In this document: in pieces, positions 19,034 to 30,818 of the stretch
Layout of the letters: every line of letters begins with the position of its first letter
Numbering within the stretch: the first letter of the stretch is position 1
From: Streptococcus sanguinis SK355
Lineage (GTDB): Bacteria; Bacillota; Bacilli; Lactobacillales; Streptococcaceae
Assembly: GCF_000212855.1 (NCBI RefSeq)
Contig: NZ_GL890993.1
Location: 1,809,353 to 1,863,552, forward strand
Length of the DNA stretch: 54,200 nucleotides
Reading direction: 5' to 3'
Position numbers and translations under genes: made by a program
Notes under the pieces: generated by a model
Told to the model about the DNA's origin: nothing
The model's database searches: none
The model's input: only the letters and a program-made list of their open reading frames with translations

Positions 19034-21194
19034 CTAGTCTTCTTTGTGACTTTTCTTGATTCCTGCCAATCCAAAGAATCCTAAAACTATACCAACTAGG
19101 CTCAAGGCAACCGCTGATTCACTGCCTGTTTGTGGTAGTTCTTTAGCTGCAAGGCCCTTAGTGAAGGTCTTGGCAACATGGACAGGTACTTGCTTAGTTT
19201 GATTTGGCGTGTTGGCCAGTGGTGCTGCCTGTTTTGCAGGATCAGCTGCTTTGGCACCAGCTGGGTAGGAAGCTGCATTAGCCGGATCCGTTCCTTGCTT
19301 TATTTCTTCAATATCAGTGTAGCCATCACCGTCTGTATCCTTTGTGGATGAAATAGAGATAGCGCGTGAGTTTGGATTGATAACTGCATAGGCTGTCAAA
19401 TCAGCTTTTGCAAGATAGTCTGCAAAAGCCACATCCATCGATGGTCCTTCCTCGCGAGGACCGCCCAGCATAGTATAGCCGTCACCACCAGCAGCCAGGA
19501 AGTCGTTTGTCGTCAGATAGTAGGTCTTATTTGGATCAAGAGGCTCATAAACACCCGTTTCTTTGTTCTTAATCTCAATGTGGAGGACACGCTGATCAGC
19601 TGGCAGAGTGGTGTCGTAGTAGACTTTAGCCCCAGAGATTTGCAGGTAACCACCACTTGGTTCTAGCAAGGGTTGTCCGTTCTCATCCAGCACAGGCTTG
19701 CCATCTTTTTCCTGAAGAATAGAGCCCAGAGATTTGGCAAACATATCTGCGATATTTTGACCAGTCACCTTGATTTGAGAAATAGTGTTCCCAAAAGGCA
19801 ATACGGCGATAACATCTCCCTTGGTGATCGGCTTGTCTTTGGCAATAGTTTCGCGCAGGCCGCCTCCGTTAGTGACAGCCAGGTCTGTTTTATTGGCAAA
19901 GCCAGTTTGACCATAATCGTAGAGAGCATCGGCTACGACATTGCCCAGATTGGTTTCGCGAACGCGGACATTTTCACGGTCGCCATTAAGCTCTACAGGG
20001 CTGTTTGCCACGATAACCTTAGCATTATCTGCGTCGTATCTGGCTTTAATCTTGCTGACCATGTCTGCTACAACTGGGTCTGGAGCGACTTTTTTAGCTG
20101 TTTCAGCAGGGATTTGTTGAGGATTACCTAGCAGTTGATTGGCCTTGAAAGTTACTTTTCCGATATTGTGCAGGTAGCTACCGGTCTGGTTGTAAGTTAC
20201 ATTATCACCATAAGTCGTAGACTCTACTGTGTGGGAGTGGCCGTCAATAACGGTTACACGCTTACCTTTGAGCTTAGGATTTTTAGAAAGGGCTTCAGCC
20301 AAGGTTGAGCCGCGCCACTCAGTCGGAGTTGTCGTATCAACACCCAAGTGAGCTAGAACAACGTAGTTTTTGTAGTTCTTTCCTTCTGCCGCTGCGCGTG
20401 CTTCGATTTCGTCAATAACCCGATTAACCTCTGTGATTGGATCAGTGAAGGTCACACCTTGGATGTTTTTAGGGTGGGTTTTTGTAGCAGTTTCTGGTGT
20501 TGTCACACCGATTACCACAAACTCATCTCCCTCAACCGCTGGATCCTTGTCCACAATGGTAGAAGCTTGGAAAACTCGAGCATTGTTGGCATAGGTGTTA
20601 GAACTGAGAAGCGGGAATTTAAGAATTTCCTTGTATTTCTTTGCCTCATCCAGACCAAAGTCAAACTCATGGTTACCGACTGCCATAGCATCATAGCCAA
20701 TTTCATTGAGGATTTTCGCCCGTTCTTCCCCTTTTGAGCTATTGGAAATTGGCAGCCCTTGGAAGGCATCACCCGCATCCACAACAAGCACTTTAGGATT
20801 TTTAGCGCGCTCTTCCTTGATAACAGTAGCCAGCTTAGCATCACCGATAACGCCTTTTTCCTCTACGATGCGACCGTGAACATCGTTGGTATGGAGAATC
20901 GTAGCCTCTGATAGATTTTCAGACTGGGCTGGTGCTGCAGCGGCTTCTGTCGCAGCTGGACCAGCCGGAGCAGCTGCATTCTGACTATCTGCTGCTGGTT
21001 TTTCTTCTGCTGAAGCTGCTGGAGCAGTTGGTTGCGTTGCAGAAGCTGTCTCAGCAGTTGGCTGACTGGTCAACTCAGTCGTTGCCGGTTCAGGACTAGC
21101 CTGAGCCTCTTCTGCAGAGACTTGATGGGCCAAAAAAAGCAGGTGCCAAAAGCACTGTCGATAGAACAGGTAAGATGAAAAATTTCTTCTTCAT
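19034..21194 (-). CDS. Cell-wall-anchored 5'-nucleotidase, signal peptide out of frame
   Basis: Surface ectonucleotidase that would dephosphorylate AMP and other nucleotides to nucleosides. The metallophosphatase domain has LHTNDVHGRI, DAGDAFQG, GNHEFDFG and DGHSHT. It is followed by the 5'-nucleotidase C-terminal domain, a calcium-binding-like DTDGDGYTDIEE segment and an LPQTG sorting signal with membrane segment and basic tail. The main frame (19034-21133) lacks a signal peptide. The missing part, MKKKFFILPVLSTVLLAPAF, is encoded from the ATG at 21194 in another frame. A 7-base homopolymer (21132-21138) causes the break, and six bases would restore the frame. SrtA at 44-799 would anchor the product. 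Confidence 0.88.
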
Positions 21195-21320
21195 ATAACG
21201 AACACTCCTCTTTAGTATTTTGTTATATTATACCTCTTTTTGGTTTAAAAAGGAACTATATCCTTATTATTTCAACAAACATTCGTAATTTCAAAAAATT
21301 TCCGGAAAGTTTTCTGTATT

Positions 21321-21350
21321 AAAAAAGACCCTGAAATTCATCAGAGTCTT
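21321..21350 (-). terminator. pyrC terminator
   Basis: Minus-strand stem AAGACTCTGA/TCAGGGTCTT (one wobble, 6-nt loop) followed by six T, just after the pyrC stop. Confidence 0.8.
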
Positions 21351-21357
21351 ATTAGTA

Positions 21358-22626
21358 TTATCCTTCAAAGACAATTTCCCCATCACAGATGGTAAACTTC
21401 ACTTGGCCTTTAAGATTTTCACCAACGAAAGGTGAATTGGCTGCCTTGGAGGCAAAATGATCAGTCACAAGTCTATCTGCTTCTGGGTCAAATATCGTCA
21501 AATCAGCAGGGCCATCCTGAGCGATGAAGCCAGCATCAAAACCATACAAACGTGCTGGATTAAGGGTCATTTTCTCTAAAAGTTCCATCAAGCTCAGATG
21601 ACCAGGCTCAACTAGGTAGGTCAGTCCTAGAGAAAGCGAAGTCTCAAGACCAGTCATGCCAGAAGGTGCCTGAGTGATATCAGCTACATTTTTCTCGTCA
21701 GCATGATGTGGAGCATGATCCGTCGCAATGACAGAAATGACACCAGACTTGAGCCCCTCAATAACCGCCAGACGGTCCGATTCTAAGCGCAGAGGCGGAT
21801 TCATCTTAGCATTGCTGCCCTTGGTCAATAGCAGAGCTTCTGTCTTAGAGAAATGCTGCGGTGCTGCTTCAGCAGTGACTTGAGCGCCTAGCTTCTGAGC
21901 GAATTCGACCACCTTTACACTCTCAGCCTTGGACAAATGCTGAATATGCACATGAGCCTTTGCATCATAAGCAATCATAACATCGCGTGCAATCATGCTA
22001 TACTCTGCCACACCTGTCGCGCCGCAAATATGAAAATGCTCTTTAGCAATATGCTCATTGAAACCAAGTATCCCGTTGAGATTTGGATCTTCCTCGTGCA
22101 AGCTGATAAAGGTGTTATTTTTACGCGCTTCTACGAGCGCCTTGCGGATAATGCCAGCGTTGGTCAGCGGAATACCATCATCAGAAAAACCTACTGCACC
22201 AGCTGCCAAAAGACCTTGGAAATCTGTCAAATGCTGCCCATCAAAATTCTCTGTAATCGTCGCGACCGACTTGATATGGATATTTTCGCGACTAGCCGAC
22301 TCCAGTACTTCTTTCAGGGTTTCAACCGTAGAAATGGTCGGATTTGTATTGGCCATCATAACAACTGTCGTGAAGCCACCTGCTGCTGCTGCCAAAGCCC
22401 CCGTATGAATGTCTTCCTTATGAGTCTGGCCCGGCTCCCGAAAATGAACATGTATATCCACCAAACCAGGAGCCACAACCAAACCACTGGCATCAATAAC
22501 TTTTGCATCTTCCGCCTGCAAATCTTGACCGATTTTGACGATTTTCTTCCCCTCAACCAAAAGGTCAGAAATTTGGTCAAAACCAGTTTTAGGATCCATA
22601 ACTCGTCCGTTTTTGATTAATAGCAT
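21358..22626 (-). CDS. pyrC: Dihydroorotase
   Basis: Zinc enzyme that cyclises carbamoyl-aspartate to dihydroorotate in pyrimidine synthesis. It has 422 aa (class I type). The metal ligands are in [10 protein letters not shown], and ATDHAPHH carries the active-site Asp. It is the last gene of a minus-strand ung-mutX-pyrC cluster. No PyrR attenuator is visible directly upstream, unlike the pyrF and pyrK operons of this window. Confidence 0.95.
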   Translation of the reverse strand: MLLIKNGRVMDPKTGFDQISDLLVEGKKIVKIGQDLQAEDAKVIDASGLVVAPGLVDIHVHFREPGQTHKEDIHTGALAAAAGGFTTVVMMANTNPTISTVETLKEVLESASRENIHIKSVATITENFDGQHLTDFQGLLAAGAVGFSDDGIPLTNAGIIRKALVEARKNNTFISLHEEDPNLNGILGFNEHIAKEHFHICGATGVAEYSMIARDVMIAYDAKAHVHIQHLSKAESVKVVEFAQKLGAQVTAEAAPQHFSKTEALLLTKGSNAKMNPPLRLESDRLAVIEGLKSGVISVIATDHAPHHADEKNVADITQAPSGMTGLETSLSLGLTYLVEPGHLSLMELLEKMTLNPARLYGFDAGFIAQDGPADLTIFDPEADRLVTDHFASKAANSPFVGENLKGQVKFTICDGEIVFEG

Positions 22627-22638
22627 CGTCTTATCTCC

Positions 22639-23103
22639 TTATTCGTAAAAGTCCACCTGCGTATCCAATAGCTTATCCCCGTCATAAACAAACTTTGCTG
22701 AAAAGAAAGGCTTGTCTTCTAAAAGCCACTCAACAAAGGTATGATCGCCTTCCCAAGTTGGTTTAGACAAAACCTGGTCATAAGGCACCCATTCCAAAGT
22801 CCCTTCGTTGCAGTCAATCAGTTTACCCTCAAACTCAGTCACCTTGAAGACATAGGTGTACCAGTCCAAGTCGGGAGTAAACTCTGGAAAAGTGATAACT
22901 CCTTTGAGAACAGGCTTGGCCTTTAGACCTGTTTCCTCTAGAATCTCACGAGCTGCGCATTCCTGTGGGGTTTCTCCTCGCTCTAGCTTTCCACCGACAC
23001 CAATCCACTTCCCAGCATGAACGTCATTGGGCTTTTTGTTGCGGTGCAGCATGAGAAACTCTTGACCATTATCAATATAACAAATCGTTGCTAACTGAAC
23101 CAT
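22639..23103 (-). CDS. mutX: MutT-type 8-oxo-dGTP diphosphatase
   Basis: A 154-aa NUDIX enzyme, probably the streptococcal MutX that removes 8-oxo-dGTP from the nucleotide pool. The Nudix box begins GGKLERGETPQECAAREI and continues LEETG, fully conserved. I use the ATG at 23103 (MVQLATICY) because AGGAGG is placed 7 nt upstream. The longer frame starts inside ung. It sits with ung, another enzyme that guards DNA against damaged bases. Confidence 0.88.
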   Translation of the reverse strand: MVQLATICYIDNGQEFLMLHRNKKPNDVHAGKWIGVGGKLERGETPQECAAREILEETGLKAKPVLKGVITFPEFTPDLDWYTYVFKVTEFEGKLIDCNEGTLEWVPYDQVLSKPTWEGDHTFVEWLLEDKPFFSAKFVYDGDKLLDTQVDFYE

Positions 23104-23111
23104 ACTACCTC

Positions 23112-23765
23112 CTAAGCTAACCAATCAATAGGTTCCAAGCCCTTAGTCACTAAGAAGTCATTGGTACGTGAAAAAGGTTTGCTGCCAAAGAAGCCACGGT
23201 AAGCAGACAGCGGACTTGGGTGAGCTGACTCGATTACCAAATGTTGGGTATTGCTAATCAAGGCTTTTTTCTTGCGAGCGTAAGAACCCCATAAGATAAA
23301 AACAACTGGATCCGACTTTTCATTGACTACTTTGATAATAGCATCAGTAAAGGGCTCCCAGATTAGGCCGGCATGCGCATTGGCCTGGCCAGCAGGCACT
23401 GTCAGACCAGCATTGAGCAAGAGAACGCCCTGCTGAGCCCAGGAAGTCAAATCATGCGACTCTTTCACTCCGATATCATCAGCTAATTCTTTGAGAATAT
23501 TCTGCAAAGAAGGCGGAGCTGGAATGTCATCAGGTACCGAAAAACTCAAGCCCTGTGCCTGTCTCGGTCCATGGTAGGGATCCTGCCCTAAAATAACCAC
23601 CTTAACATCTGCTAAATCTGTCGTCTGAATTGCATTAAACACCTTTTCCCGAGGTGGGTAAATAGTTCCTGAAGCATACACTTCGTCTAAAAAATGATTG
23701 ATTTTTGCAAAATAACCTTCCGGCAACTGCTCCTTAATCAAAGCATGCCAAGCTGAATGCTGCAT
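23112..23765 (-). CDS. ung: Uracil-DNA glycosylase
   Basis: Removes uracil from DNA at the start of base excision repair. It has 217 aa (family 1). The catalytic motif GQDPYHG and the DNA-intercalation motif [10 protein letters not shown] are intact. mutX follows after 8 nt, so the two are probably translated from one mRNA with pyrC. Confidence 0.96.
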   Translation of the reverse strand: MQHSAWHALIKEQLPEGYFAKINHFLDEVYASGTIYPPREKVFNAIQTTDLADVKVVILGQDPYHGPRQAQGLSFSVPDDIPAPPSLQNILKELADDIGVKESHDLTSWAQQGVLLLNAGLTVPAGQANAHAGLIWEPFTDAIIKVVNEKSDPVVFILWGSYARKKKALISNTQHLVIESAHPSPLSAYRGFFGSKPFSRTNDFLVTKGLEPIDWLA

Positions 23766-23800
23766 ATATGTCTCCTCTTATTTCCTACGATAAAATTATC

Positions 23801-24553
23801 TTATCTAATCCACCTAAGTGCTCTTCTTAGTTCTGCTCTGCCATTTTCCAGAAAACAAGAACCATGGGCTAGGATGATTTTTTCCGGTTGCCAAGCCAGC
23901 ATCTGCTCTAGACATTCTTTGGCTTCTTTTTGATGACCGATAAAGGTCATACGGTAGTCAATAGGCGTCTGGCCGTCCGGAGCTGCAACTCGAACTAATT
24001 TATAAGCCTTGCCACGAAGCTGACTTGGAAAACGCTCTGTTTCAAAATTCTCAATCAAATCTGTCAAAATCAAGGTTTGACTGTCCTTATGAAAAAAGAC
24101 AACTTCCTCAATATAAGTACTTCCCTTGAAAATCAACTGTTCTATCTGGCCTGCCCAAGCTTCAGGAGCCTCATTCGTCAGTTTTTCATCAAAAGTGACT
24201 GGAATTTTCTGCTTGGCCGCTCTCTCCTCAACTCCTGGGCTGGACCAAGCAATTGCCTCCGGATAGCGCTTCTTCCAGTCAGCTATATATGCATAGTGAA
24301 TCTTATTAGGTGAAACAAGGTGTGCGACTGGTCCCAAAGCGTCCAACTGGTCAAACAAGGCTTGATTTGGCTGGATTGGTGAATGGCACCAGAGCTGGCC
24401 ATTTGCTAACTTGATGACAGTCATGCGGGTAGAAAAAGGCAATTTTGTCAGCACCGCATCCATCTCAATCAAATCACCGTCGACAATCCAGATATTGTCT
24501 GCAATAGGCTTCAAGCTATAAAGCGGTTCATAGATAGGAACAGGTCTTTTCAT
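23801..24553 (-). CDS. DUF4336 protein (metallo-beta-lactamase-like)
   Basis: A 250-aa protein of the DUF4336 family, which resembles metallo-beta-lactamase-fold hydrolases but lacks the full HxHxDH motif. IWIVDGDLIEM near the N-terminus and KIILAHGSCFLENG near the C-terminus are the recognisable parts. The function is unknown. It overlaps the upstream membrane-protein gene by 4 nt (ATGA), so the two are translationally coupled. Confidence 0.72.
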   Translation of the reverse strand: MKRPVPIYEPLYSLKPIADNIWIVDGDLIEMDAVLTKLPFSTRMTVIKLANGQLWCHSPIQPNQALFDQLDALGPVAHLVSPNKIHYAYIADWKKRYPEAIAWSSPGVEERAAKQKIPVTFDEKLTNEAPEAWAGQIEQLIFKGSTYIEEVVFFHKDSQTLILTDLIENFETERFPSQLRGKAYKLVRVAAPDGQTPIDYRMTFIGHQKEAKECLEQMLAWQPEKIILAHGSCFLENGRAELRRALRWIR

Positions 24554-26088
24554 TTCAAAGATTCCTTCTTTCTAGTCCAAAAGCGAAACTTCCCTAGGGC
24601 TTGTGGGTACTGAGATAAGCCCACAGCAGACAGAATCAAAATCTGTGGCAAAAATTGAATCAGATATCTCGTCTTTCCTCCCTCGAAAATCTGCAAAAAG
24701 AGCAGGCCGCCAAAAACAGCTAAGGTTAGAAAATTCAGTTCATCACTGAAGTGATATTTCCAAAGTGCAAAGACAAGTCCTGCTGCCATGACAATCCAAA
24801 CCGCCTGCTTGGACAGCGAGAAATAGACAAATTCTGACTTGTCAGTATTCAAGAAGAAGTCACGGACAAACTGAGTAAAAGGATTATTCTTCGTATCTTG
24901 GTAAAAAGGCGATATATAAGGCGTCTTTTCATTTTCGACACTGCGGTAGAGCCAGCCCAAATCTCCTTCAGCTACTGTCAGAGACTGCTTGTGGAAGAGA
25001 TGATGAGCGAAAGTCAAAGGATTATATTCACTTAAGCGCCGCTTGATTTCCTTGATAACATATTCCTTAGAAAACATACCGTTGTTGTAATCAGCTTGCT
25101 TGTCAGGCTCAATATACTGCAAGAGCCCTTCTTTCATATCTTCCTGATTGTGGCCATTGAAGGTCAGACCTAGATTAATAAAGAGCAGAGGACCTTTTGC
25201 TAGTCCCTCTCCCTCCATAATCGGCACTTCCGTCTGGTGCTTGGACCAGTAATGCAGCGGGGCATAACTAATCGCAAAACTGCAAGCAAAAACGACTAGT
25301 GTCAGAAAGAACTTCTTCCAATTCTTTTTGAAAAAGAGGACTCCGAAGACAGCTATTAGCAAAATCATTACCGTTGGTCTAAAGAAGAAAGCCAGACTAG
25401 TCATCAGCCCAAGAAAGATACTGCGCCAAATTAGCTGTCGGCTTGATTCCTCTCCTTTCAGCAATCCCAGAACTAGGAAAATCTGCAAACTGATGAAAGG
25501 CAGGGGCGGAATATCAGTATACATTGAAAAGAAATAAGGAGAGAAGCCCAGTAAGAGCACATAAAGACTAAAGACAGCATCTGCAGTCTTTTGGGAAAAA
25601 TACTTTTGGCAGCCCTTATAGAGAATCAAGGCCGTCACGTTAGTATAAACAATATTCAAGGCCTGCATGACCCATAGAGCGGATTCCCCAAATACATTAA
25701 AGAAAAAACGCTCGTAGAGAAATAGTGAGACATTGTTAGGGTTACGGGTCAGATAGCTGGAAATGGAGCTTTCTTTCAAAGTTTTGAAAGCCCCTGTGAA
25801 GACAACTGCTGCATCCCGCCTAATCAAAAGTTCTGCCGAAAAGAGCATAATCAGCTGAAAAATAAAGACAGCTAGCATAATAAGAAGTTTATGCTTCATC
25901 AGCCAATGATAAGCTTTTTCTAGCAAATTCCGATAGCGATAGGCCAGATAAGTTAAACCAGTAAAGGCAAACAAAGCCAAAATATTCAGCTCTGCAACAT
26001 GCCAGATGGCAATCAGAAACCAGTGAACAGCCGTAATCAGCATCACTTTCTGTAATATCGAAAAGGATAGATGATAAATCTTAGACAT
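24550..26088 (-). CDS. Multi-pass membrane protein, GT-C glycosyltransferase-like
   Basis: A 512-aa protein with about 11 hydrophobic segments. A hydrophilic loop after the second or third segment contains RRDAAVVFTGA, and RNPNNVSLFLYERFF follows. This layout is that of GT-C lipid-linked sugar transferases (PMT/ArnT-like), including a family of Firmicute integral membrane transferases. Substrate and partner are unknown. It is coupled to the DUF4336 gene. No other cell-wall sugar genes are nearby. Confidence 0.6.
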   Translation of the reverse strand: MSKIYHLSFSILQKVMLITAVHWFLIAIWHVAELNILALFAFTGLTYLAYRYRNLLEKAYHWLMKHKLLIMLAVFIFQLIMLFSAELLIRRDAAVVFTGAFKTLKESSISSYLTRNPNNVSLFLYERFFFNVFGESALWVMQALNIVYTNVTALILYKGCQKYFSQKTADAVFSLYVLLLGFSPYFFSMYTDIPPLPFISLQIFLVLGLLKGEESSRQLIWRSIFLGLMTSLAFFFRPTVMILLIAVFGVLFFKKNWKKFFLTLVVFACSFAISYAPLHYWSKHQTEVPIMEGEGLAKGPLLFINLGLTFNGHNQEDMKEGLLQYIEPDKQADYNNGMFSKEYVIKEIKRRLSEYNPLTFAHHLFHKQSLTVAEGDLGWLYRSVENEKTPYISPFYQDTKNNPFTQFVRDFFLNTDKSEFVYFSLSKQAVWIVMAAGLVFALWKYHFSDELNFLTLAVFGGLLFLQIFEGGKTRYLIQFLPQILILSAVGLSQYPQALGKFRFWTRKKESLK

Positions 26089-26153
26089 AGCTCTATTATA
26101 CCAAAGACCGAGACTTTAAGCCATTTTTAAAGGTAAGACAAGGACGTTTTACT

Positions 26154-26186
26154 GAAAAATGACCTGAATAAGAGTCAGATCATTTT
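26154..26186 (-). terminator. pyrE terminator
   Basis: Minus-strand stem AATGATCTGA/TCAGGTCATT with a 6-nt loop followed by a T-run, after the pyrE stop. Confidence 0.8.
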
Positions 26187-26199
26187 ATTTCTGTTCAGT

Positions 26200-26829
26200 C
26201 TAATCTTGCCAATTTTCTTGGTCATGCTTAAATTTCTCAAGCAAGGCCAAGCCCTCAGGACTGACATAACCTTCTGCTTCAGCCAGAGTAATTAGCTCAG
26301 TGTAGTTAGAAAGGGTCACCAATTTGACACCCGCTTCTTTGAAGTTCTTTTCTGCCTTTGGCAGCTCATAGGTAAAGATGGCTGCTGCGCCAATCACATC
26401 CGCACCTTCACGTTTAGCGGCAGCTATAGCATCCAAGACCGAACCGCCAGTCGAGATTAAGTCTTCAATGACAACCATCTTCTGCCCAGGCGCTACGCGA
26501 CCTTCGATTTGATTGCCCGCTCCGTGATCTTTGGGTTTGCTGCGGATATAGGCAAATGGTAGGTTCATCTTATCTGCGATAATGGCTCCGTGAGGAATAC
26601 CTGCTGTCGCAGTTCCAGCAATGACTTCTACATCTGGAAATTCCGCCCGAATCTTTTCGACGAAACCATCCTCAATCAAGGTTCGAGTCTCTGGATAAGC
26701 CAAGGTTACACGATTGTCCGTATATATAGGTGACTTGATGCCCGACGCCCATGTAAAAGGCTCTTCCGGCTTCAAATACACAGCTTTGATTTTCAATAAA
26801 TCACGCGCAATCTCTTTTGCTAAAGTCAT
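26200..26829 (-). CDS. pyrE: Orotate phosphoribosyltransferase
   Basis: Makes orotidine monophosphate from orotate and PRPP. It has 209 aa. The PRPP-binding motif is [12 protein letters not shown]. The N-terminal part contains the dimer-forming [15 protein letters not shown]. It follows pyrF by 78 nt on the same strand and carries its own terminator, so pyrF-pyrE form one PyrR-controlled unit that performs the last two steps to UMP. Confidence 0.96.
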   Translation of the reverse strand: MTLAKEIARDLLKIKAVYLKPEEPFTWASGIKSPIYTDNRVTLAYPETRTLIEDGFVEKIRAEFPDVEVIAGTATAGIPHGAIIADKMNLPFAYIRSKPKDHGAGNQIEGRVAPGQKMVVIEDLISTGGSVLDAIAAAKREGADVIGAAAIFTYELPKAEKNFKEAGVKLVTLSNYTELITLAEAEGYVSPEGLALLEKFKHDQENWQD

Positions 26830-26907
26830 TTTTTGCTCCTTATAAATTTGAATGTTTATGATGCTGTTAATTTTGTATAACGATTTAATTCGTATTTCTT
26901 GTTTTGC

Positions 26908-27600
26908 TTAGCTATTCCACTGCTTCTTAATCTCGTGGTAAGCGTCCCAAGGATTCTCAGCTTGGATAATCGGACGACCTACTACAATATAATCACTGCC
27001 AATTTGATGGGCTTCCTGCGGTGTCATGACCCGTTTTTGGTCGCCGATTTCTGATCCAGCTGGCCGAATCCCCGGCGTCACACAGAGGAAGTCATTTGCA
27101 GTAGCTGCCTTAATCAGTTCCACTTCTTGAGCTGAACAAACCACACCATCCAAACCAGCCTCTTTAGCCTTCCGAGCGTAATTAACAACGGATTCCTGAA
27201 CTGTGGTCTGGATGTTCTGGCAATCACGCATATCTTCCTCGCTGGTCGAGGTCAGCTGGGTCACAGCAACCAACTTAGCCTTATCCCCCAAGACCTTCTT
27301 GGCTTCACTCATCATCTCCACACCGCCTGCTGCATGAACCGTCACCATGTCAATGCCAAATGTACCTAAGACAGACATGGCTGAGCGCACTGTATTAGGA
27401 ATATCGTGTAGTTTCAGATCCAAGAAAATGCTGTGTCCAAGACCTTTCAGATAATGGACGATTTCTGGACCAATGGCATAGAAGAATTCCATGCCAATTT
27501 TGACATAGAGTTTTTCATCTTCCGGAAAATGCTCCAAGAAATCTTTGACATCGTCAAAAGATGGAAAGTCGAGGGCGATAATAGGCCGTTCTTCACGCAT
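26908..27600 (-). CDS. pyrF: Orotidine-5'-phosphate decarboxylase
   Basis: Decarboxylates OMP to UMP. It has 230 aa. The catalytic Lys-Asp set lies in [13 protein letters not shown]. The phosphate-binding region is TPGIRPAGS and VGRPI. The start [14 protein letters not shown] directly follows a PyrR-type attenuator (27690-27795), so expression should fall when UMP is plentiful. Confidence 0.96.
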   Translation of the reverse strand: MREERPIIALDFPSFDDVKDFLEHFPEDEKLYVKIGMEFFYAIGPEIVHYLKGLGHSIFLDLKLHDIPNTVRSAMSVLGTFGIDMVTVHAAGGVEMMSEAKKVLGDKAKLVAVTQLTSTSEEDMRDCQNIQTTVQESVVNYARKAKEAGLDGVVCSAQEVELIKAATANDFLCVTPGIRPAGSEIGDQKRVMTPQEAHQIGSDYIVVGRPIIQAENPWDAYHEIKKQWNS

Positions 27601-27689
27601 GAGGGGAAAATCTCCTTTTAAGTTATTATCTTCAAAGAAGTCTGCTAGGCAATCCTATCTAAAAACCAACTGTCACGTTAGGCTCAAAG

Positions 27690-27795
27690 ACATAGAAAAA
27701 CCTTGCCCGAGAGCAAGGTTACACGAAAATGTGGCAGTATCTGCCATTCAAACGTATGTACCTTAGTAGCCTCTCTGGACTTCTTTAAAGGTTAT
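27690..27795 (-). promoter_or_regulatory. PyrR attenuator before pyrF
   Basis: Minus-strand leader with the PyrR-binding element AGTCCAGAGAGGCTACTAAG (27781-27762), then an intervening anti-terminator segment and the terminator AACCTTGC/GCAAGGTT with T-run (27695-27720). In Firmicutes PyrR with UMP binds such an element and favours termination. Confidence 0.88.
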
Positions 27796-27804
27796 ATTTA
27801 GTTC

Positions 27805-27833
27805 ATTCTATAATTTAACAGCAGGATTGTCAA
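27805..27833 (-). promoter_or_regulatory. pyrF promoter
   Basis: Minus-strand TTGACA (27833-27828) and TAGAAT (27810-27805) with 17-bp spacing, just upstream of the PyrR leader. Confidence 0.85.
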
Positions 27834-27847
27834 GTAAAAATGTAACT

Positions 27848-29604
<1,757 letters not shown>

Positions 29605-29623
29605 GACAACCTCACTTTCTACA

Positions 29624-29716
29624 AGAAAAAACCTCGCCGCAGCAAGGTTTCGTAAAAAACAAGTCAAACAGTTGCCTCTTATACCGTTTTTCCCACCTTG
29701 CAGCCTCACTGGACTT
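29624..29716 (-). promoter_or_regulatory. PyrR attenuator before pyrK
   Basis: Second PyrR element, AGTCCAGTGAGGCTGCAAGG (29715-29696), followed by an anti-terminator segment and the terminator AACCTTGC/GCGAGGTT with T-run at 29624-29649. It has the same layout as the pyrF leader. Confidence 0.88.
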
Positions 29717-29738
29717 GATTAAAGGTTAAATTGTAAAC

Positions 29739-29767
29739 ATTATAACGTTAGAGATGAGGAATGTCAA
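29739..29767 (-). promoter_or_regulatory. pyrK promoter
   Basis: Minus-strand consensus TTGACA (29767-29762) and TATAAT (29744-29739) with 17-bp spacing. Confidence 0.88.
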
Positions 29768-29813
29768 GGCATAAAAAATATTAGAATTTTCATGTCACTA
29801 ATGAATCGAAACA

Positions 29814-30788
29814 TTACCAGCTCTTGTCAAATTCACTTCTTGCATCTGCTAGACAAAAGCTGCCATCCTCCTGCCTCTTAAAAATCAAAGACACCCTATC
29901 CAGTTTTCGTTCAGCAGGTGGACGATGAATATTAAAATAATTCACCTGCAACGATAACGGGCTATAATCTGTATCGCTTCCAGAAAAATTACTATCTGAA
30001 GGCAGTCCAAATCGATCAACAATCTCCTGATATGTCATGCCACCTTTACCATATTGACTATCACCTACTGTTAATGTATCCATATCTTCTGGCTTCCACT
30101 TAAAAACAAACTCATTTTTGGTAGCTGGCAGGTTATGGACGTCATCCAAGTAAACTGCCGTTTTGGTTATTAAATAGTACTTTTTTCCATTGGAATCGGG
30201 GTCATAAAAACCCAAACTGATTTCCTGAGGATGTCCTGATGAGCCATATCTAGGAACATCTACAATTCTTATCTTATAAGTTAGTGTTAATCCATTTTCG
30301 GTAAAACTCACATTTGAACCCTTACCGTATTTCGTAACAACCTCTTCCAAAGTCGGATTATTTTTCCACTCCCCAACTGTTGCTATTTTGAGTTCAACAA
30401 AATTGTCTAACGTCCAATTAAAAGAAAACTTTTTTTCATCATCCTCAACAATTTTCTTTTTCAGTTCCTTCTGTTTCTTATCCATTTCTAACCCAGCTTC
30501 ATCTTGTTGAGTAGTAGAGCTTTCTCTACTAACCGACGAAACTGTCTTATCAGATTTGTACTTAAGGTTAGCTCTAGGAATCTTTTGAGAAAAATAATAG
30601 AAGCCAAAGAATAAAGCAAATGACAAGGTCAAACAAAGAAGAATAAAGGCCAAATTTATCCTTTTTTTCTCCTCTTGTATGGCCATCATGCTAAGTTCTT
30701 CTCTTTTTATCTTTTGTTGTTGATAAAGTTCTTTTTTTATGGCTCTAAATGAATTAGCATCATGTTTTTTCTTGCTACTCCTTCTCAA
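29814..30788 (-). CDS. Membrane-anchored protein with two BamE-like repeats
   Basis: I do not recognise a named gene. The 324-aa product has a basic cytoplasmic head, one membrane segment (about 45-67), a charged Ser/Thr/Lys linker and two similar outer domains. The first begins FNWTLDNFVEL and the second FKWKPEDMDTL. Each continues with a short E-V-x-x-[FY]-G motif (TLEEVVTKYGKG, TYQEIVDRFGLP), recalling the SmpA/BamE or DUF3862 fold. The neighbouring gene at 30819 encodes a paralogue with the same plan. A role at the cell surface is inference. Confidence 0.6.
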   Translation of the reverse strand: MRRSSKKKHDANSFRAIKKELYQQQKIKREELSMMAIQEEKKRINLAFILLCLTLSFALFFGFYYFSQKIPRANLKYKSDKTVSSVSRESSTTQQDEAGLEMDKKQKELKKKIVEDDEKKFSFNWTLDNFVELKIATVGEWKNNPTLEEVVTKYGKGSNVSFTENGLTLTYKIRIVDVPRYGSSGHPQEISLGFYDPDSNGKKYYLITKTAVYLDDVHNLPATKNEFVFKWKPEDMDTLTVGDSQYGKGGMTYQEIVDRFGLPSDSNFSGSDTDYSPLSLQVNYFNIHRPPAERKLDRVSLIFKRQEDGSFCLADARSEFDKSW

Positions 30789-30818
30789 GATTATCTCCTC
30801 TGTCTTTTTTATTTTAGT

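Noticed and set aside
29605..29709. Longer pyrK start at 29709
   Set aside because: This part encodes the attenuator hairpins. The ATG at 29604 has a ribosome site.
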